Source: a virus. Taken from it: a DNA stretch of 64,000 bases. Positions within the stretch are counted from its first letter, which is position 1, and every line of letters starts with the position of its first letter. The translations under genes were made by a program, and so were the position numbers. The notes under the pieces are model-generated. The model had not been told where the DNA came from. It searched no databases and worked only from the letters and a program-made list of their open reading frames with translations. The DNA lies in the IMG/VR virus record IMGVR_UViG_3300024521_000001, positions 1 through 64,000 of that record. One strand, given 5' to 3'. This document shows positions 56,367 through 64,000 of this stretch, piece after piece.

Positions 56367-57137
56367 TTAGTCGTCGATCAATTCTCCTGCGATGATCGCG
56401 GTTACGGCTGTGCTTGCAACCGAGCCGGTTGCCGAGAGTCTCAAGTGTGTGCCAGCCACGAACGTAGGCAAGGCAATAATTTCAGTCGTGAAGTCTCCCG
56501 CTTCCAGCCCAAACGGTCCCTGGATATACCACAGTACGCCATCGCTGCTTGTCTCAATGAATACCTCAACGTCTTTATTCGATGTACCAATGGTCGCAAT
56601 GAACTGTCTTAACACCAGCGTCTTTGCGTTAGGCACGACAAAATATCCCGACAAGGAAATGTTGAATCCAATCCCCATCGACAGCATTCGTACAGCGGGA
56701 ACTCCTGCCGTGAAGACTCCAGTACCGCAATAAATGGTTCCAGTGTTGGCATTGTTGCTGCCAGCAGTAAGCACTGACAGTTGATGTACCGCCGAGAAAG
56801 TTGCTACCGTATTCACGGCGGTCGTTCCGGTCATTGTTACGTCTTCAGTGGCAGGGTCTCCAGAGGCATCCAGCCCGAAAACCCTGACCGTCAGCGCGCC
56901 AGTTCCACCGCCTGTGTCATTGGTGTTATCGGTAGAGGCAACCCCCACAACGGCGGGAGTAGCAGAAATCGCACTTTGGTCAATGGTAAAAGCATTCACC
57001 CCAAACGTCGGTGATAGGGTAAACGGTCCACCATTGGGGACAGTAGGATCATGCCCTCTGACAGATACTCTTGATCGTCCTGCGACATTGCCGAGAATGA
57101 CCTCAGTTGTATAATCTCTGGTAAATTGTCGGCTCAT
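56367..57137 (-). CDS. Beta-rich virion decoration or fibre protein
   Basis: 256 residues, Thr/Gly/Val-rich. The middle NNANTGTIYCGTGVFTAGVP and later FNISLSGYFVVPNAKTLVLR match a phage structural family common in environmental tailed phages and known to me only as hypothetical. Ig-like beta sandwich likely. No enzymatic motif. Precedes the RHH-like gene by 11 bp. Confidence 0.6.
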   Translation of the reverse strand: MSRQFTRDYTTEVILGNVAGRSRVSVRGHDPTVPNGGPFTLSPTFGVNAFTIDQSAISATPAVVGVASTDNTNDTGGGTGALTVRVFGLDASGDPATEDVTMTGTTAVNTVATFSAVHQLSVLTAGSNNANTGTIYCGTGVFTAGVPAVRMLSMGIGFNISLSGYFVVPNAKTLVLRQFIATIGTSNKDVEVFIETSSDGVLWYIQGPFGLEAGDFTTEIIALPTFVAGTHLRLSATGSVASTAVTAIIAGELIDD

Positions 57138-57140
57138 TTT

Positions 57141-60100
57141 TTAATACCATCCATCTGTTGAATCAAAGGTAATATCCAACGACTCACCATCAAAAAGAGT
57201 AAAGCTGGAGTTCACGCCAAGTAAATCTTCTGCACCGTCTGGGGCCACGGTGAGTTGGTTCCCACTAGATCCCGAGTTGATAATCCTAAGCGTTTGCCCA
57301 CTCACTCCAGCCGGGAGAGTAGCTGTGAAACCCGCGGAGTCCGTATTACCGAAGACCACCGAGTCTGTCACTAGAACCGTATAGGTAGTCGTCTGTCTCG
57401 TAACGGTTTTGATCCGGCCAACCGTAGTCGTTGTGCCAGCTACATCTAGATCACCGCCGAAGAACACACTTCCTGAAATTACGCGGATAGCAAAATTACT
57501 GAGACCTTCTGTGGGGGCATTGACGATCAAAAGGGTCTGCGCGTTGGTAATGTCACCCGTCAGATTGTCGCTTATGAAGGGCTCATTTATCTCGACCTGG
57601 GAAATATTGGCAATGCTCTCGGTCTCCGTTTGTGTGGTGATGGCCGAGATAAAGGTAGTTCCAGTTAAAGACGTAGTATCCCCTGACGCTCCTACCAGGG
57701 TTTGGGTGACGAAAATTCCAGAGGCCAGTGTGCTGGAGCCATCGGAGGTGAATGTTTCGGAAATGATCAGGCCGATGATACCGGACGGTGTACCAGCAAT
57801 CGCATGGGGTCCTGCACCTGAAACAGCTAGATTCCCCCCTAAGATCACATCGCCCGACACGACGCGCAAAGCGTAGTTATTGACACCTTCCGTGGGCGCA
57901 GCGACGATCAAAAGGGTCTGCGCGTTCGTGATACTCGATCCAGCACCAACGGTGATTATGGGCTCCTCAATGCGGACCTGAAAAACATCGGTAACGACCT
58001 CGGCTACCGTCTGAGTGGTAACCCTGGCTGCGAAAAGCGCCCCGCCTAAAAAGACGGTATCACCCGAAACTCCGATTACGCTCTCTTCAATCTCGAACTT
58101 CGCTGCCCGATTGGAAGTCCCGCCTGAAGTGAAATTTCCACGGATCTGAACTTGCCAAACGTCGGTTGGAATATTGGTCCCAATGGTGAAGGGTAGGCCA
58201 ATGAACATCGACCTGGCTGGTCCGGTGGACCGCAGAGCATAGTTATTGACTCCTTCCGTGGGAGAACCCGTGAGAAGCAGAGTGTGAGCATTGGTGATCA
58301 CACCTGTCAGGTTGTCGGTGATGCTAGGATCGAAGATCTTGACCTGGGCGATATCGTTAATAGTCTCGGTGGCGGTCTGGGTGACAATCGAAGCCCCGAA
58401 GAAGGCCCCATTGAGAGTGCTATCCCCTGCAACCCCGGTCAGGCTACTTTCAACTTTGAATTTATCTGCTTCACTAGCAGATCCCCCTGAAGTGAATGCT
58501 CCGCTCACCACGACTTGATGCCAGTCCTCTAGCGTGGTCCGGCCGATGGCAAGCTGGAGACCTTGAAATATAGAAGGAGCGAGTGCAGTAGATCTGATTG
58601 TCCAGTTGGCCTCGCCTGCTGTGGGTGAAGCGGTTATGAACAAGGTTTGCGCGTTTGTTATGTCACCCGTCAAATTATCGGTGATGTTTGCCCCGTCGAA
58701 GCGGCACTGGCTGATATTGGCAATGTTCTCAGTCTCGGTTTGAGTGACAAAGGTTGCGTCGAAATAAGTACCGACCATCCCGGCGGTATCTCCCGATGCT
58801 CCGGTCAATGCCCCTTCTATTCTGAGCTTGGCCGATTCGTTTGAAGATCCCCCAGAGGTGAAATTTCCAGCAAGTAGAAGCTGCCAATTATCATCTACGG
58901 CACTTTGCCCAATCGCATGTGGCCCTGCACCAGATACGACCAAGTTGCTGGCGAGGGTGACAAGGGTGGAGTAGAGATTAATTCTCGCCCAAGGAGTACC
59001 CGATAAACCAATTTCCAAGCGGTTGGTCGGAGCGACTGACAGAGCACTTAAACTACCGCCGCCACCGTCATCAAAAAGGAATGCCGATGAATTGTCTATT
59101 TCAATGTCCCCGGCAAGGATGCGGAAAGCGAAATTACTCTCCCCTTCTGTGGGTGCGCCTGTGATCAGAAGCGTTTGGGCGTGGGTGATATCTCCCGTCA
59201 AGTTGTCCAGAATATTTGGCTCGTCAATGCTTACAGTGGCGATATTCGCCACATTCTCTGTGGCGGTCTGGGTTCTGATGTTGCCGCCAAACCAGGACTG
59301 GAAAATACCTACCGTTTGCCCACTTGCACCAGTGAGCCGGTTCTCAGTCTTGAATCTGGAGGCCGTGGTCCCGCCAGAGAGCAATGAGAAATAGTCTCCG
59401 CTGAGGGTGAGCTGGCTTGATAGGTCGATTGCAGCACCGATGGCGTGTGAGGGCAAAGGAAGAGGAAAGTTGAACCCGCCATCGTCGGTTATCGAAAAGT
59501 TAGTGACGAAGCCGCCCCCGTTTTTGTCGTCCTGGAGGGTCCAGATCGAATCGCCTCCGACGTTTATTACGTCAACAAATGTCCTCCATGTGGCTCTGTT
59601 GGCATTCTCGCCAGCTCCAATGAGGTCGATAGAGTGAGAATCCTCAAAAGCCGCCGCGCCTTGACCGGCAATGTCGATCTTCAGAGCTACACCAGCAGTA
59701 CCCTCCTGGGGTCCAAAAACCGCAAAGCCGCTCAGATTGAGGCTATTAGAACCCATGGAAGTGATGGAGAAAGGAGTATTGAGCGAAGCCGAGCCGGTTG
59801 ACATTTGGAGCAGCGCGGAACCGACCATCAGATTTAACCTACCGTCAGCCGAGGATCCAGACCGCGCCTCAATGTCAATGGAGATGCCCTGGTTGGCAAC
59901 CGTAGACTCGGCAACGAACTCAATCGTTTTGAGCGGAGGACCGCCGCCGATGTAGATTGCCAGCCTGTCGTAGTCCGAGAGGCTGACGAATCGGTCATAC
60001 AACCGCCACTCCTGGGGATTAAGCCCGCGCCGTTGGGCGATAATATCAGCGGCATCCCTGTGCATTTGGGCGTCACTGGCAGCACCGAAGGCCAAAAAGG

Positions 60101-60296
60101 TGTCATCGGAAGCTAGCCTTACCGCTTCGTTGGTCGTATCGACGATGAATATATCCTCGGTATCACCATCTTTGCGGACCAGGAGAGCTTCCGCGTTGTC
60201 CACGTCGATGATCGTTTGACCATCGAAGGTCTGCCCTCCAGTGAAGGTGCTCATGCCGAAAACGATCAGATTGGTTGAAATTACAAAATCAGTCAT
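57141..60296 (-). CDS. Modular tail fibre protein 1
   Basis: 1051 residues from the ATG at 60296 (frame to 60485 unneeded). Opens with an ALLVRKDGDTEDIFIVDTTN unit, continues through a beta-rich region and then five repeat units carrying a GDT turn, TQTxTE, and DNLTGDITNAQTLLI followed by APTEG. The C-terminus SFTLFDGESLDITFDSTDGWY closes as a fibre tip. Each unit is about 120-175 residues. Host-adhesion function inferred from composition, repeats and position next to fibre 2. Confidence 0.7.
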   Translation of the reverse strand: MTDFVISTNLIVFGMSTFTGGQTFDGQTIIDVDNAEALLVRKDGDTEDIFIVDTTNEAVRLASDDTFLAFGAASDAQMHRDAADIIAQRRGLNPQEWRLYDRFVSLSDYDRLAIYIGGGPPLKTIEFVAESTVANQGISIDIEARSGSSADGRLNLMVGSALLQMSTGSASLNTPFSITSMGSNSLNLSGFAVFGPQEGTAGVALKIDIAGQGAAAFEDSHSIDLIGAGENANRATWRTFVDVINVGGDSIWTLQDDKNGGGFVTNFSITDDGGFNFPLPLPSHAIGAAIDLSSQLTLSGDYFSLLSGGTTASRFKTENRLTGASGQTVGIFQSWFGGNIRTQTATENVANIATVSIDEPNILDNLTGDITHAQTLLITGAPTEGESNFAFRILAGDIEIDNSSAFLFDDGGGGSLSALSVAPTNRLEIGLSGTPWARINLYSTLVTLASNLVVSGAGPHAIGQSAVDDNWQLLLAGNFTSGGSSNESAKLRIEGALTGASGDTAGMVGTYFDATFVTQTETENIANISQCRFDGANITDNLTGDITNAQTLFITASPTAGEANWTIRSTALAPSIFQGLQLAIGRTTLEDWHQVVVSGAFTSGGSASEADKFKVESSLTGVAGDSTLNGAFFGASIVTQTATETINDIAQVKIFDPSITDNLTGVITNAHTLLLTGSPTEGVNNYALRSTGPARSMFIGLPFTIGTNIPTDVWQVQIRGNFTSGGTSNRAAKFEIEESVIGVSGDTVFLGGALFAARVTTQTVAEVVTDVFQVRIEEPIITVGAGSSITNAQTLLIVAAPTEGVNNYALRVVSGDVILGGNLAVSGAGPHAIAGTPSGIIGLIISETFTSDGSSTLASGIFVTQTLVGASGDTTSLTGTTFISAITTQTETESIANISQVEINEPFISDNLTGDITNAQTLLIVNAPTEGLSNFAIRVISGSVFFGGDLDVAGTTTTVGRIKTVTRQTTTYTVLVTDSVVFGNTDSAGFTATLPAGVSGQTLRIINSGSSGNQLTVAPDGAEDLLGVNSSFTLFDGESLDITFDSTDGWY

Positions 60297-60301
60297 AGCC
60301 T

Positions 60302-63300
60302 TTAAGCCGCTGAGGTCTGGAGTGTCGTGTAGTGAACAGTAATTCGAACCGTACCGGCCGTGAAATCCACCCCGGTTGATGTGAGCACCACATCGTTTGC
60401 AGCCGGGAAGGTGGTAACGGCCCCGGAGGTAAAATCTGTAATATCGGTAGTTGTCCCGATCCCAGACGCAATGGAAGCACCCCAACGGTCCACATCAATT
60501 CCGTCACCCACGTCGAAGCTAGCTGGACCGCCGACATTACTGATCACCCGAACAGTGATTCCGATTAAGAAACTTCCAGCCGGGATAAGACTCGCTGCCG
60601 TCACCGAAGATCCAGCCGATGTTGCCACATCAACAAATGTGGTCTGCATTTGAGTTTCTGCGAGGTGGTCGGCCAAGTTTGCAACGCTGACCAGCTGACC
60701 AACCGCTCGCACCTGAGTTCGAGAGACTCTGAAAAGCTCTTCGTTTGGAGTTAAGCTTCGAACCTGAAATGGGTTGGTGGCGTCCGTAAAAACCGTCACG
60801 TCATCGGCGGGCCTTAAATCTATCGAGCCAAGAGAGTAGATATTGACTCTCTCCCACTCTCCCGCGCCTACTCCCCCAATTTCCAAGAAGTCGGTAGGAG
60901 CGTTTGAGAGAGCGGTTAAATCCCCGCTGTTGCCGTTGTTTCGGAAAAGGATTGCCGATGAAGCAGCTACTTGGAAGTCACCGCCGAGGATCCGCTGTGC
61001 ATAATTGCTCTCCCCTTCTGTGGGTGCGCCAGTGATCAGCAGGGATTGGGCGTTGGTGATCTCCCCCGTCCCCGTCAGGTTGTCTTGAATATTGGGTTCA
61101 TCAATTCGGACCTGGGAGATATTGGCAACATTCTCGTCGGCCTCTACCTGGGTTCTGAGTGTGCCCTCGAAAAAGGTCCCCGTAATATGGTCCGTGGTCC
61201 CATCCGTGGCTTGCAATGTTGAATGAACGTGCAGCAACATAGCCTCAGTCTGCAATCCATCGGGTTGGTAAAAATTGGTGAGGCGCATCTGGGCAGTACC
61301 CTCTATATTCTCAGCCCCAACACCGCCACCGACCAGTAACTTCATACCCTGATTAAAAGATTTTCCGATCCGTGTAAGGGCGGTCAGAGTGGTCGCTGAT
61401 GAGGTGCTGTCCACAAGCAACCCATAGTTTTGGGTTGCGTTCGTGGGATGGTTCGTGACTTTCAGGGTGTACCCTATGTTGATCGTGTCCGAGCCTGGAA
61501 CGAGGAATGGAGCGGTCAGGAACATTCCTCCGGCCTCATTAACAACCTCACTGTTACTTTGGGTGAAAATGTTCCCTTCGAGATCAAAGATGGTCTGCCT
61601 ATTAGTCCGTCCTGCATCTCCCGTCTGGGAACCTTGGATCTTGACCTTATGGGTGGTTGTTGGCCCCCCCCCATAGTCGTCAATGAAAGATCCGGTGATG
61701 TTCACCTGGACGTTGTCGATGAAGGACTGAGAGCCAATGGAGACCTGTTCAGGTTGGGCGATAGCAAAGCGCCCCTCGTCGGTGACGAACACTAGATTCA
61801 CATTGCCTCCACCATCAAAGCGAGACCTGAGCGTCCATTGACCGGCCCCGGCATTGGTCTCCATATCGACGAAGGTGATGAACTGTTGCGTGTGGGGTGT
61901 GGAGTCGAAGGATTTTCCCTCGTAGATCACACTCGGGGAATCCTCAAAACCCGCACCAGTGAGATCTGGCTGAGTGAGCACAACCCTGCTAGGTGCAAAA
62001 CTCTGTCCAACGAAAAGATCCCCGGCAGAGGTATCCACGCGGAAGAGAATAAGGTTGCTGTCGTTGTTAACTTCAAAAGCCGCTGCGTTGGTATGGGTAA
62101 TTCGGATTCGATTTGTGATCAAGCGACCCGCGTTGATATCCATCCTCGGTATACCGGCTTCACCGAAGAGCATCTGGTTCGAGTCGTCAAAAGAAATAAT
62201 GCTCAAATCCCCGTCGTCGGCGGTGTTCCTGAAGGTGATTGAGTCAGCGTAGGACAGTCGGATCGAGCCTGCTGCCGCAGGAGTAGCACCTATCTCGAGG
62301 ACCGCACCACCTCTCAGTTGAACCAGGTTGCCGGAGGTATCGACGTTGAACACATCCCCGCCATCAGCATTCTTGCGGACCAGGAAAGCCTCTGTGGAGG
62401 TAACGTCGACGATCAGGCCATCAATGGTGAAGCTGCCTGGAACCGTGAGATCTCCAGTATCAGAAAGGGTGAAGACCGTGGTGGGTCCTCCAGCGTCGAT
62501 TTCAGCGGTGATCTTAAAGACCGATTGCCCATCAAAGCCTGTCCCGGTCAGAGGCTCAACGAACATCCTCCAGTTGGAATCGTGATTCACGCCTCCAGCT
62601 TCTCTGGACTTACCAACGAGCAAAAAGGTATGAGAAAAACCCACGGTGGAGTTCACGGTCAGGTTTGGAGCGTCGATGTTGAGGCGATCCACAGATGAGG
62701 ATGGCGCAAGAGCAACACCCTCTCCGATGGTCACGTCCTGATTAACCCCATCGGCTTTGAATATGATTGGACTTAATCCAGCTCCAAGCATAGAAAGATT
62801 ACCCGTGTCGCTGGTAACGCCGATCGAATCGAAAGCTCTCAATTCTGGAACCACCCCGATAAAAGGACCGCTGGTGCTCTCTCCCAGGAGTAATTGATCC
62901 GATGCCCCAATAGAGAACCAGACGTTGTCGCCGGCGTCGCCACTGTTGCGCCAGCGAATGTCGTCCGTATTTCGAAACCGGACGGTTCCCGATTGGGCTG
63001 GCCCGTTAGCCCCGATTGGACCAAAGGCCAAGGCCCCATCAGTCGAGCCTGGGCCGATATGAGCGAGCGTGGGAGAGGTCGTAGCCGTGATGGTAAATTC
63101 GTCCACAAAGGACGCACCATCAATCCTGGCCTGGATGGTGAAGATCGAGCCTGTGCCATCATTGGCGGTCACGTCTACAAACTGCTTCCAGTCAATGTCG
63201 TGGGGAGACCCATCGTTGGACAAGCCGGTAAGGATAATCGCCCCTGAGTCTTGCTGACCTGGAGCAGCCAGATCCGTCCCATCAATGGTTATCGCATCAT

Positions 63301-64000
63301 AGGCTGCGATCTGATCCTGGCCGAGAAAGACGCGGTTGGTGAAAACGTCCCTTACCGCTAGAAGTGTAGTTCCAATGTCGTATCTGTTGGTGATAATGGG
63401 TCTGATTTCGGCATCAAAGCCTCCACTCAAGGATCCGAAGTTCCAGCGTTGCACCCCATCAGTCCAGATCTCAACATTACCCGAGGAGGTGAAAAGTTCT
63501 AAATCGAAACGACCTCCTCCATCGGCTCGTAGAGCTGAAACCCGAGCTTGACTGGTCCCATTTGCCAATAGCTGTAGGTATCTCTCCACTCCTGGATCGT
63601 CCCTTGCGACAATACGAAGTTCGTTGTCGCTGTCTGCAAGAGGATCGGAGTTCATCTGAAGGACCCGCGCCGAAACTCTCTCCAAGATAACGTCACTGGA
63701 ACCGCCGAAGGTCAGTAAGGTCGTGTCTGAAGCCATCCTCACCGCATCGTTGACCGTATCGACGATAAAAACGTCCCCGGCATCCCCATCCTTCCGGATC
63801 AGCACGGCCTCGGTGTTGTCCGAGTCGATGATGAGCTGGTCCATGGTGAAGGTCGCACCGCTGACCGTCAGCAGCCCGTTGTCGTCGACGGTCAAAATGT
63901 CGGTGTAAGGAGCCCCATCAATGCGAGTCTGGAGGGTCCAGAGCGAACCTGTCCCATCGTCGGCGGTTACATTGACAAAGGCTTTCCAGTCAATCGTGTG
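60302..64000 (-). CDS. Modular tail fibre protein 2 (5' end outside window)
   Basis: At least 1232 residues; the frame stays open to the window edge, so its start lies beyond 64000. It repeats the units TEAVLIRKDGDAGDVFIVDT and TEAFLVRKNADGGDVFNVDT, and W-K-x-F-V-x-V-T-A-x-D-G-T-G-S segments at about 63980 and 63170. Near its C-terminal third it contains one copy of the DNLTG...ITNAQSLLI unit found five times in fibre 1. Ends 6 bp before fibre 1. The true N-terminus and tail attachment are not visible. Confidence 0.7.
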   Translation of the reverse strand, partial: HTIDWKAFVNVTADDGTGSLWTLQTRIDGAPYTDILTVDDNGLLTVSGATFTMDQLIIDSDNTEAVLIRKDGDAGDVFIVDTVNDAVRMASDTTLLTFGGSSDVILERVSARVLQMNSDPLADSDNELRIVARDDPGVERYLQLLANGTSQARVSALRADGGGRFDLELFTSSGNVEIWTDGVQRWNFGSLSGGFDAEIRPIITNRYDIGTTLLAVRDVFTNRVFLGQDQIAAYDAITIDGTDLAAPGQQDSGAIILTGLSNDGSPHDIDWKQFVDVTANDGTGSIFTIQARIDGASFVDEFTITATTSPTLAHIGPGSTDGALAFGPIGANGPAQSGTVRFRNTDDIRWRNSGDAGDNVWFSIGASDQLLLGESTSGPFIGVVPELRAFDSIGVTSDTGNLSMLGAGLSPIIFKADGVNQDVTIGEGVALAPSSSVDRLNIDAPNLTVNSTVGFSHTFLLVGKSREAGGVNHDSNWRMFVEPLTGTGFDGQSVFKITAEIDAGGPTTVFTLSDTGDLTVPGSFTIDGLIVDVTSTEAFLVRKNADGGDVFNVDTSGNLVQLRGGAVLEIGATPAAAGSIRLSYADSITFRNTADDGDLSIISFDDSNQMLFGEAGIPRMDINAGRLITNRIRITHTNAAAFEVNNDSNLILFRVDTSAGDLFVGQSFAPSRVVLTQPDLTGAGFEDSPSVIYEGKSFDSTPHTQQFITFVDMETNAGAGQWTLRSRFDGGGNVNLVFVTDEGRFAIAQPEQVSIGSQSFIDNVQVNITGSFIDDYGGGPTTTHKVKIQGSQTGDAGRTNRQTIFDLEGNIFTQSNSEVVNEAGGMFLTAPFLVPGSDTINIGYTLKVTNHPTNATQNYGLLVDSTSSATTLTALTRIGKSFNQGMKLLVGGGVGAENIEGTAQMRLTNFYQPDGLQTEAMLLHVHSTLQATDGTTDHITGTFFEGTLRTQVEADENVANISQVRIDEPNIQDNLTGTGEITNAQSLLITGAPTEGESNYAQRILGGDFQVAASSAILFRNNGNSGDLTALSNAPTDFLEIGGVGAGEWERVNIYSLGSIDLRPADDVTVFTDATNPFQVRSLTPNEELFRVSRTQVRAVGQLVSVANLADHLAETQMQTTFVDVATSAGSSVTAASLIPAGSFLIGITVRVISNVGGPASFDVGDGIDVDRWGASIASGIGTTTDITDFTSGAVTTFPAANDVVLTSTGVDFTAGTVRITVHYTTLQTSAA

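Overview
The window reads as one contiguous stretch of a large tailed double-stranded DNA bacteriophage, possibly a phage-plasmid. Every gene I can support lies on the minus strand, so transcription runs from position 64000 towards 1. Neighbouring genes are mostly joined by 1, 4, 8 or 11 bp overlaps. Ribosome-binding sites are of the GGAGG type and ATG, GTG and TTG starts are all used, which points to a bacterial host. Several products carry Tat-like signal peptides, and there are a lipoprotein and an M15 endolysin, so the host has peptidoglycan and probably a Tat system. I cannot name the host phylum.

Layout in transcription order: (1) 64000-48714, adsorption and tail proteins: two giant modular fibre proteins, a 1232-residue tail protein and families of small paralogous structural proteins. 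(2) 48556-34533, a GNAT-like protein, two Gly/Ala/Pro-rich virion proteins and a 3710-residue polyvalent protein holding an N6-methylase, a Strawberry-notch-type helicase, a zincin and an LPD38-like region. (3) 34514-31650, a lysis module. (4) 31623-22620, DNA metabolism: KTSC, an HTH regulator, an RDF-like protein, a PD-(D/E)XK nuclease, a Rad50/SbcC-like ATPase, a RuvC-like resolvase, ParB, a DnaJ-type zinc-finger protein and a tRNA. (5) 22453-12244, a TnpB-family protein with a degenerate RuvC site, DUF1508 proteins, SF2 helicase, primase-helicase, radical SAM protein and vWA protein. (6) 12077-58, a dense left arm of about 40 small genes (zinc ribbons, single-pass membrane peptides, Tat-signal proteins, HAD phosphatase, RyR-domain, RMF-like and KTSC/DUF-type small proteins), ending in a 750 bp non-coding region and a sigma-region-4-like gene. 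Terminase, portal, capsid and DNA polymerase are not in the window.

The most striking non-coding signal is an asymmetric 11-mer, GGGANTGTTAG read on the coding strand. I count 29 exact and about 10 near copies between 1 and 27966, all in one orientation. They lie between genes, over stop codons and inside genes in all three frames, and in clusters they recur about every 26 bp. None was seen in the structural half. This resembles in layout the stoperators of cluster A mycobacteriophages. Other regulatory candidates are an 18-bp palindrome (AGTACA-N6-TGTACT) before three transcription units, a parS-like 16-mer matched by a phage ParB, iteron-like ACCTTTCACC repeats, and an inverted repeat before the HTH gene.

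The second main point is a translation and RNA-guided theme: an initiator-type tRNA(fMet) directly abuts the DnaJ-type zinc-finger gene. It is followed by strongly structured RNA and then by a TnpB homologue whose first and third RuvC acidic residues are His and Glu, a candidate nuclease-dead, RNA-guided regulator (TldR-like). An RMF-like ribosome hibernation protein lies further along.
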